DNA from: Thermomucor indicae-seudaticae
Taxonomy: Eukaryota > Mucoromycota > Mucoromycetes > Mucorales > Lichtheimiaceae
Direction: 5' to 3'
DNA length: 41,918 nt
Assembly (NCBI GenBank): GCA_000787465.1
Contig: JSYX01000175.1
Coordinates: forward strand, 1-41,918
The notes under the pieces were generated by a model that saw only the letters and a program-made list of their open reading frames with translations, ran no database searches and was not told the origin of the DNA. Positions 34,147 to 41,918 of this stretch are shown one piece after another (within the stretch, counting starts at the first letter, position 1; every line of letters begins with the position of its first letter). The position numbers and the translations under genes were made by a program.

Positions 34147-34558
34147 GCTTCCGTCAAAGGGCGCTGCTGGCAGAAAAGCTTTTTTCGCGCTACTTTTCCG
34201 GAAAAAGAGGCTGAGTTTTTACGCAGCGGGAAGCGGTCTGGTTTGCACAGATCGAACTTTCAGATGCAGCATGACGCACGACATCCATTTCCGCGTAAAG
34301 CGAATTTTATTTTGGATTCTACGATGCCTCAATAGATGTTTTATTTAATCGAAAAGGAAAAGCCACGCGAGAATACGCGGTGTATAATACTGATGTCGAG
34401 GAAAAATGGGGGGAGGGATGGGGACGGGGAAGGGGATGGGGTGGGGACAAAGACAGTGTTCGTGGAATGTGCAGAAGGCAGAAAGCCAAAGCCCTTGAAG
34501 AGAATGAAAAGATTTACACAGTGCAGAGATAATATAATAGTCTTCATAAGCAAAGATA
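34147..34558. other. Spacer between importin alpha stop and zinc-finger gene start
   Basis: No gene. A G-rich, GGGGAT/GGGATG-like tract occupies 34404-34447, in the likely 3' UTR or terminator region of importin alpha (C-rich on its sense strand). Confidence 0.4.
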
Positions 34559-36403
34559 TTACTGTGGTCCAAAGTTGAAACCTTGTTGAGGTATGTTGAC
34601 GTTTGGTTGGAAGCTAAAGCTTTGAAGATTAACATCATCCGTCATTTCCTCTCCTGCATCCTCGTCAGCAAAGTAACGGTCAATCATATTGTATGCCTTC
34701 TTGTAAATCTCCACATTTTCGTGCGTCTGCAGTTGATGGATTAGTTCCATGCCTCCGCATTCTTCAATGTATAGAGCATAGCGATTTAAGCCGTCTGGGT
34801 CGTTCTGTCGATTCAACTCTCCAATTTTCAGTATGTTTTCTAAGCCGTCAAGCGCAACCTGGATGATCTTGTTGTCCATGGTCGACAGAACATCACAAAG
34901 GGGCCTTATGCAGCCTTGTTGGACTATATAATGGATTTGCTCCGGTTTGTTGAGACCGCCTGAAGTAGCGTTCACTATGGCCCAGCACGCCTCCTTTCTG
35001 GTCTTAAAGTCAGCAGTTGCCAAGAGGTGCACCAAAACGGGTATAATGTTGGCATCTATGACTGCTTGGATTTGCGCAACGTTGCCTGCGGTGATATTGG
35101 AGATCGTCCAACATGCCTCTTTCCGTATAGCGTCTCTGTGACTGGATAGAAGCGCCAGTAGCGCGGGAAGAACTCCGCAGTTTATCACCACTTGCGTCTG
35201 CATATCGTCTCCCGTCACAATGTTGCCAATTGAACGCAGGGCTGGCGTCTGCACCGAGACAGACGGATGCATAAGCAACTCTACAAGTCGACGACATACT
35301 CCAGATTCAATCACAGCCTGAATTCGGTCGTTCGATCCGTCAGATAGATAGGAAATAGCCCAGCAAGCATCCACCAAAACTTCTTCGTCCGAAGAATAAA
35401 TTAGCTTTGCAAGTACTGGAAGCGCTGGAAGAACCTAAGACACGTGTTAGTAACTGTCTTCTTCTTGCCTTTAGCAGTGAGTCCAACCTTTTCCCATTCC
35501 GGTTGAGGATTCTTTCCCCGGCATAGATTCGAGAGGGTCCACGTAGCGTTTCGGTGCATGGATATCTTGTTGTGTTGATTCAATATATTCAAAAGTGGTA
35601 AGAGCGCCCCACACTCCAGCACATAATCCCTAGAGGCAGCACTGTCGCCTGCAATGTTTCCTAATGCCCAGACTGCCTGTCAGTTTCGCATAAGTATCTG
35701 TTTCAATTTGGAGGCGGGCATATTCTGTAAGTCATTACCTGCTCCTTGACATCAATCACGTCGCTACTAAGAAGCTGTACAAAGATAGGAACAGCGCCAC
35801 ATTCAATGACAACCCTCGTTTGTTCGGAAGTACCGGACGCGATATTAGTAAGCGCCCAAGCAGCTTCGAACTATAATAAACACATCAATTTGGCTGATGA
35901 CGAAGCCTCCCATAACAAACAAGATATACCTGTAGCAGATTATGACGAGAGGTCAAAAACTGTACAAACTTTGGAACCACGCCTGTTGCAATGACTTCCT
36001 GGATTGGCGGATTGCCTTCTCTCGAGAGCAGCTTTCTGAAGCGCGCTGTTGCATCATATTGCTTTTCTACGTCTGGGGAATTGACACCATCAAGGAGGGT
36101 GAATAAGAGCTGCTGGAGCTACGTGTGCGTGTAAGATTAAAAAGGCGATTATGCTTTGAGACACGCTCAACTACAAACTGGGAAACCTACTTCAGGCTCA
36201 TTTTCCAGCTCGATCTCCTCATCGCTCTCAGCCATGACTGCATTGCTCAAATCCATGTTTCGACGCTTCGACAAGTTTTCTTCGCGCTTTTGCTTTCTGA
36301 TTTCGACTGTTTGCTTTTGTCGACGGCTTCGAACTTGATCCGATTGAAAAGCATCCTTATTCTTGTACTTGTTTTTTCGTTGATCTGCTGCCTTTGCGTC
36401 CAT
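34559..36403 (-). CDS. SRP1: Importin subunit alpha (karyopherin alpha)
   Basis: Five exons: 36191-36403, 35930-36118, 35739-35870, 35488-35676, 34559-35434 (532 aa, all phase 0). The N-terminal importin-beta-binding domain is basic ([24 protein letters not shown]), then come an acidic linker and armadillo repeats with the conserved Trp/Asn ladder: [88 protein letters not shown]. The C-terminal [30 protein letters not shown] binds the export factor CAS in orthologues. The protein links classical NLS cargo to importin beta. Intron 4 has a weak GTTGGA donor but a perfect TTACTAAC branch site. It is divergent from SLD5. Confidence 0.97.
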
Positions 36404-36818
36404 GTTGAATGCCACGAAATGAAGAGAGAGCAAGAGTAAAGCAAACTCGTCATACAGTCCCCGAAAAAAAAGGCTTCTCGGAAAAGGATTTAACCGAACC
36501 GGTGCCTGTAATGACGAACGAAATTGCCCTCTTTTGAACGTATCCGGATGATATGTCGTAGAATAGTCGACTGTTTTAGCCCTGTCATTGACTACAAGGC
36601 CTCCCTTAAAGTGTGTAGGGTAACCTTCAATGTCTGGAAAGGACAAACAGTAGCTAACGCATGGAAATATAAAGGTCGCGTTCAACTATACGAAGAAGCC
36701 AGTTGCATATATCGATATATACAAGTTTCATACAATGCAATAATTACTCGATATGATCAGTCCTCTTTGCTAATAGAAAACGGCACTGAACTCACGTCCC
36801 TGACAACCTTTCTGAGTT

Positions 36819-36824
36819 ACGCGT
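36819..36824. promoter_or_regulatory. MCB-like ACGCGT box 1 upstream of SLD5
   Basis: ACGCGT 52 bases above the SLD5 ATG in the 472-base divergent promoter shared with importin alpha. Paired with the copy at 36856. Confidence 0.45.
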
Positions 36825-36855
36825 CTTTCGAAAGAACCGAAAATTTTCGCGTCAA

Positions 36856-36861
36856 CGCGTT
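36856..36861. promoter_or_regulatory. MCB-like ACGCGT box 2 upstream of SLD5
   Basis: ACGCGT 15 bases above the SLD5 ATG. Two copies within 43 bases, close to the start of a replication gene, suggest MBF-type G1/S control. The second copy may lie in the 5' UTR, which would weaken this reading. Confidence 0.45.
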
Positions 36862-36875
36862 TTCCCCTCCCCACA

Positions 36876-37910
36876 ATGCTGACCCAGTCATCCGAGGAAG
36901 GCGACACCACTATCCCGGATGTATCCTTCAATGTTTCTCAAGACGGTGCCCTTTTCATTCAAAGCTCACGTTCCGCACATGCCTTTGATCATAAAAGTAC
37001 GATTGCTAATTTAACGCAAGCTTGGCTGAATGAGCGCCATGCCCCAGAGTTATTGCCATACAAGCGTGCATGGGTCGAAGAGCTTATTGATGCCGTAGAG
37101 CGTCAGGTACTACCGGGTCTCTTGCTACTACGTGGACTGTTACTGATATTAGGGGCAATCTTTTTGCAGACTGCTTTCATCATGGATAACGCGGCGACGA
37201 ATTCAGAACAAAAGTTTATATCCATGCTATACCAAAATGAAATAGAACGCATCAAGTTTATCCTTAGAAGCTACCTTCGTACTCGCCTGTATAAGGTAAG
37301 GCTTTTAGTGTTATTGCCTTGGGGCCAGGGTGGAGAATCAAAACGGCTAAGATCATGCGTGCCGTAGATTGAAAAGTTCACACTTCAACTATTACGTCGA
37401 CCTGATTACGATGTCATCATGTCACCTCAAGAGATCATGTATGCCAGGAGGTAAAAGACTGGATATATCTTTTATATGTATCCCCCTTATTCAGAAGAGA
37501 AAAAGATACCAGGAACTGACGGAAGCTCACAATCATGAATCATTTCTTAAAGAACTGCCGATATCACAACGTAAACAAGACGAAAAAGTCGGTGATCTCG
37601 ATATGGGTAATATCTATATATTATGCTTAAACGAACGCGAAGCATTACCGCTCATTTTCACCAATAGTCGTGAAATCAAACTTGGACGCCCCTGTTTTCA
37701 TCCGTGCACTAGAAGACGTCGGCCCGGTAAAGTTAGGAAGGTAAAGTCCCTATAAATCAAACCTACCTCCGGCCTGTTGTTGTCGGTCGCTGATAGATGG
37801 CACACACTTTTAGTCATTCTGAGATTGTGCTGGAAAAGAACGATATCTTCATTGTACGCTACCGCGATATTAGTCATCTTCTGGCTGAAGGTTCTGTGAG
37901 GCTTATTTAA
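36876..37910 (+). CDS. SLD5: GINS complex subunit Sld5
   Basis: Six exons: 36876-37106, 37170-37295, 37368-37450, 37506-37606, 37668-37740, 37814-37910 (236 aa). Family marks: LTQAWLNERHAPELLPY near the N-terminus, QNEIERIKFILRSYLRTRLYKIEK in the central helix, NHESFLKELP, SNLDAPVFIR, and the C-terminal beta domain DIFIVRYRDISHLLAEGSVRLI. Sld5 is the largest GINS subunit and contacts Psf1, Psf2 and Cdc45 in the replicative helicase. Exon 4 could begin six bases earlier (RKR instead of R) because two acceptors are in phase. Confidence 0.95.
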
Positions 37911-38710
37911 AGTAGATACATCTTACACACCTATTCGCATTGCAACTTGTATATAAGTCATATCATTGTCTGTCATTCTAAATTGTTCGCATAAACCGCT
38001 AGAATGAAAGTAATAATTTGGACAGGGCTTGGATTAAGCAGTGGTGTCCATCTTGCCTGTAATACAATCGGTGGGACCATGACAGATATTCATCACGTAC
38101 TTCTCAAGTTTTTGGCTATCATGGCCTGTGCGTCGGCAAAGCCTGTACCACTTAGAGACAGACCGAGCGCTGACGACTATATTCGAGTTATTCATATTCG
38201 CATACGATGTATTCTCGTGTACGTCTAACGCTGAATTCGTTTGCGTGTCTATTCGTCAAAATCCATATTGGAACAATTTCTATGAGAAGGGAGACCAATA
38301 AAGAATAATAATCTGTCGACCCGTACCAGTACTGCTGTACTTCACTCCTTCTGTTTGCTCCATTCCCGGACGCGCTCTCGCTCACAATATACACTGTGTC
38401 CTCGGTTGGGATCTTAATGAACGCCTCAGCGTCGAGCACGAAGGACGAAAATAATCAGGCAGGGTCATCTCAAGGACAACGTTCCTCCTGTAGGGGCAGT
38501 CACTATTGCAATTGTTCATTTAGCCGAATTTTAATAAAGCGTTCCGTTCTTCCCCACTCCCCCTGCATTCCCACTCGAGAAGCAAAATTAATCTGTAAAC
38601 GTCTCAGGGGAAAGGCCTTTCGTTAAGGGGGCCATTTTCTATAAAACCAGCTTCTTTGTATTCTGTCGGATACTTTGCATCTTTTCTCGTTATGTTTCAC
38701 CGAAATATCT
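37911..38710. other. Spacer downstream of SLD5; small frames only
   Basis: A 74-codon plus frame at 38004-38228 has an internal Met followed by a hydrophobic segment ending near ACASA, which could be a small secreted peptide, but the evidence is weak. A minus frame at 38188-38439 has protein-like content yet no ATG in reach. Neither is convincing. Confidence 0.3.
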
Positions 38711-39623
38711 ATGCGTTACTCATCCGCCTCCCCATACTCGAAACCATCACCGCTGACGTCAGCTCGAAGAGTTTCAATCAATCGGAGACGGCCATCATCG
38801 CGAGCCTTTAAGCCCTTTATCCTTTCAAGTATAGTCTCTTGTTGTTACCCTACTCGTGTAAAGACAAGTATTGACAACACCTTGCAGTTTTACATTCAAT
38901 CGAGTCGCACCAAGGTCAATACCGTTCGTCCAGTGGGCCTGACACGGCACATTTAGGTAGGATAATGATATCCGGTCAACGATCGGTACTGAGGCTTACG
39001 TCATATGCGTAGTGCCATGAATGCTGACGAATTGATCGCCGCGGCATTTTACGTCGCTAGAATCATATACTCTTCGCTGGGTCTTATTGGCCCATTCAAC
39101 TCGAAACGCTTTACATCTATGCGTGATGCACCTTTCCTGACGGGACCGGTCATCATGTTTACCTGGACATGTATCTCGGACAGATTTCCTGATTTCACGA
39201 GCTTTTGTTGGTTTCGTACCATGTGGCTCATGCCGCAGTGGTTGAGCCTTATGCTTGTTGTCAGGATACTGTGGACGTGATGGATGGAACCTGCGCGGGC
39301 CTCCAACAACACATGAGTGATCTCAAGAAAGAGATTGCGCAGCTACGCAGGGAGCTTGTATTACGGCTGATTACGTCTTTCCCCCTTCCCTGTTGTATCA
39401 CACGCCTGTGGAAATTGTGGTCGTAGAGCTGCAACAGCAGCTTGTCAACGATCTCCGCAAAGCGCATGCTGAACTCGATGATCTGGCATGCGCTTTATTC
39501 AACACTTTCTTCGATCAAGCTGACAGTATGGTGGCGCACCAACATCAAATGGTTTCAGTGGCCGTCCAAACCACACAAGGTTTGAAACGAGTACTAAAGC
39601 GGACCAAGGACGGATTAAAGTAG
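38711..39623 (+). CDS. Unresolved plus-strand gene with Ser/Arg-rich start and helical C-terminus
   Basis: The 5' frame starts with ATG at 38711 and is Ser/Arg/Pro-rich (SARRVSINRRRPSSRAFKP), with a hydrophobic patch. The last exon is clearly coding: a frame running into HTPVEIVVVELQQQLVNDL and then KAHAELDDLACALFNTFFDQ, ending at TAG 39621-39623. It is helical and coiled-coil-like. Between them a piece EPYACCQDTVDVMDG followed by LKKEIAQLRREL is also protein-like but sits in another frame, so at least one intron near 39280-39350 is unplaced. I do not recognise the family; a small kinetochore, motor-adaptor or Mediator-type subunit would fit the composition, but this is a guess. Confidence 0.35.
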
Positions 39624-40400
39624 TCCCTCTATTTTTCCGCCGCGGTTTAGCCTCCGAACCACTGGAAATACTTGAGGGCGAAAAATGAGGAAGTTACATT
39701 TATAAGTGTTCAGCGGATTGATCTCCAGGAAAGCCGAAAATGTGAGGGCAGAAGAAAATCGGGGCAGAAAAATCAAAGGACCACTGTACGGCACGAGCAG
39801 TTGCAATTGGCGGAACTATCTCGAGCTTGTGCCCGTGATTTTTCCTTTGCTATCATAATGATCGTCATCGTAATGAAAAACTTCAAATGGTAACTTTCAA
39901 GAATGTCAAATAACTGTTGACTGCCGAGAACCATCCGTTAACGCAAATTTGAATAAATCGAAACTAAGGAAGCCTTCTATCTAGCACATGCATAAACTGG
40001 GATCTTGTCTCAAGCACTCATTAAAAAGGTGACACCGGCGGAAATATCTCGTGCGCTCGCTCGAAAAGGTGCCGTTGGAGTGGAATAACACCTCGGACTT
40101 CCAGCAATCTGCAGCTACATCAATTGCCTTCATTCTAATCGCTTATATTAAAACTCACTCCTAATTGCAAGAAGGAAAACGTAGAAAATGCAACTGTGCG
40201 ATGAAACGAAAGGCCCTAAGAATGGAAGTTCACAATTTACCACATCTGTATAGCAATGCGGTGAACATCGCCTAATGTCAAATACGCAGACGCACACGAA
40301 AGACCCTACAATGTTATTCGTGCGAACTGAATGCGGCATGCTCAATAAGGCTTCACCTTGGAAGATAGGAACAAGATAAAGAGAAAATTTCTTGCTGAGT
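39624..40400. other. Spacer without a supported gene
   Basis: Stops are frequent in all frames. A plus frame near 39672-39893 is Arg/Lys-rich and probably chance. I see nothing else here. The segment above 40400 is the 3' side of the Snt2-like gene. Confidence 0.4.
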
Positions 40401-40493
40401 TATCAGATTGGTACCTCAGAAAAATGGTTGTTTTATTGCTGGTGTTCCGATGGACGCCCTCTTTTCTTAAGGACTATTTTTGGCACTCTTTCG
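40401..40493 (-). other. Out-of-frame AT-hook tail below the Snt2-like stop
   Basis: Directly after the ICQRCYW stop, the next frame reads SERVPKIVLKKRGRPSEHQQ and stops near 40440. KKRGRP is a textbook AT-hook, common at the end of chromatin proteins. No intron of usable length connects the frames. Confidence 0.4.
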
Positions 40494-41667
40494 CTACCAA
40501 TAGCAACGTTGGCATATTTTCTTTTGGTTGGAGGGGTCTTGCGGATTTGCTGGCCACCAATAAGGGGAACAGGTGACGGGGCACTCACTGCACGTGGGTA
40601 TCGGAATGCTTCTACCGGGAGTTGGTGTCGAGGTATTATCAGTGGCAGGAGGAGCGATCGTGTATAGTGACGAAGGCGGCGGCACTGCAGATTTCATGGT
40701 CAACAAGGTGGCTTCGCGTGCGGATGGAATAGATACAGGAGCATTAGTCGGTTGAGGTGCGTTTTGCAATTCGAGGTGTTGGCCATAATAAATGGCAGTG
40801 ATATATGGATAACCGCTGGCTACCAAATGGGCCCGGTATTGTCGCATTGCAGGAGTTGTCCTCGAATCGACTTCCGTGTATAATTTGGAGTATGCTTTGA
40901 TGCATGACTCGTTGGTAACAGTGGTTCTGTTATGCAGATCAACAATATCCAGTTTTGACAAATCGTGGTGAGGACACCAAACTCGTGGAACCATTAGACC
41001 GCCAGGAGAGGTGGTGCCAAACATTCCAGGAGGTACAGTGACCACGGAAACGGAAGAAGATGACTGCTGGTTTGTCGTAGGCTCGTAATGCTGAATCCCG
41101 AAAGCCACGCGGAATTTGTGTTTGCGGGCGCACTGCACATGCATCGTCTTTTTGCATTCGCCACAAACGACACATGCACCCTCTTTGTCGTTGCATAATT
41201 CGCATGTTTCTGACCATCTCGCCTTGTGTATCGCACCGGGATATTCGACCGGCTTCATCTCTTCGATATTGACGAACTTCACTTCCGGTATAAACGCTGC
41301 ACACGTGACATGGGCACAGTTGTATGACGACGTCATTTTGAGTGCTTGCCGAGGAGTTGATTGTGGCTCGTAGCATAGTACGCACTCGTAAACCTACAAA
41401 AAGAAGGTCCCGTCAATAGCTAGCAGACGCAGAAAGGCATGTCATGACGTACGTAGGACGCGCGCGGCTTCCTCTTGTTGCTACACACGTCACATATCCA
41501 TCCTTCTCGAACCTAACTGGAGATCCCATAGCAGTCTGATAAAGAGCAATAAGTTAAGTGTATATTGAGAAATCAGAACAGCACTAACCATTATGAACTG
41601 CAATGCCGCAATCATTACATGTATAAAGGCGGTCTTCAGGAAATGCAATGGAGGTTTGGAGATAAAG
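40494..41667 (-). CDS. PHD / extended-PHD / GATA-like chromatin protein, Snt2-like, 5' end outside window, with disruptions
   Basis: Exons 41589-41667, 41453-41535 and 40494-41393 join in phase; more exons must lie further right. First PHD: LYTCNDCGIAVH then DCYGISS, then REGWICDVC. Extended PHD: YECVLCYEP, YNCAHVTCAAFIPEVKF, CELCNDKEGACVVCGECKKTMHVQCA. The C-terminal GATA-like finger is CSECPVTCSPYWW, then ICQRCYW. This set resembles fungal Snt2-type proteins that join histone deacetylase or demethylase complexes. Oddities: an in-frame TAG at 41513-41515 lies between DCYGISS and VREGWICDVC. After the stop at 40494 the neighbouring frame encodes PKIVLKKRGRPSEH, an AT-hook, reachable only by a frame change. 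It may be a pseudogene or contain sequence errors. Confidence 0.7.
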
Positions 41668-41918
41668 CTGAAACAAGAAAAGCGGAAAGAGAGGGGAAGA
41701 GCTGGGTATGTGAGGTAGCATCCCGAAAAATAATATATTTCACGTTACGCAAAAAGGAGAGATATCACGTTATGGAAACAAGGATGGCTGAAGTGCATAT
41801 GGAAACATAACAAACGATGCTCCCAGTATTAAAATCCAGATATGACGTCTTATTAACTATGCGCACTTATCACATTGGATTTGCAAGACGGCATAGGCAC
41901 TGTGAAGACAAAGGATAA

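Noticed and set aside
1..41918. CRISPR arrays, rRNA genes, bacterial operon signals
   Set aside because: None seen; the intron-rich eukaryotic gene structure makes them irrelevant here.

Overview
The window is nuclear DNA of a filamentous fungus, most likely an early-diverging lineage such as Mucoromycota. The coding genes are single-copy eukaryotic housekeeping genes broken by many short introns, mostly 47-81 nt. The Pat1, Aurora, RFX, Sfp1-like and Snt2-like genes look fungal. An Integrator subunit (INTS7) is present; Integrator is, from general knowledge, absent from the well-studied Dikarya yeasts. No operons, ribosome binding sites or CRISPR arrays are visible. All gene models were spliced by eye from conserved motifs, splice consensus and intron phase; nothing was searched against a database.

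Left part (1-10.2 kb): a partial FAR1/MULE-transposase-like frame at the left edge (-); a short degenerate purine-rich repeat; an unrecognised four-exon gene of about 1,148 aa (777-4371, -) with a membrane segment and two stretches that resemble degenerate GIY-YIG nuclease domains; a long gene-poor stretch; a tRNA-Arg(UCG) at 7004-7076 followed by at least four diverged tandem copies of its 3' end and downstream flank; then more AT-rich DNA without a gene.

Middle (10.2-26 kb), a dense housekeeping block: RFX transcription factor (+), PSF3/GINS3 (-), ORC5 (-), PAT1 (-), Aurora kinase (-), INTS7 (+). PSF3 and ORC5 lie in tandem and both act at replication origins. Region 26.6-31.3 kb holds unrecognised multi-exon minus-strand coding sequence, probably two or more genes.

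Right part (31.3-41.9 kb): ribosomal protein P2 (+), a three-finger Sfp1-like C2H2 factor (-), importin alpha (-), SLD5/GINS4 (+), an unresolved plus-strand gene, and the 3' part of a PHD/extended-PHD/GATA-like chromatin protein (Snt2-like, -) that carries an in-frame TAG inside a PHD finger and a frame break near its 3' end.

Themes: three origin-firing factors (ORC5, PSF3, SLD5) plus Aurora share one locus. ACGCGT (MCB-like) boxes sit upstream of PSF3 and SLD5 and between Aurora and INTS7. Four introns in three different genes use a GCAAGT donor instead of GT.
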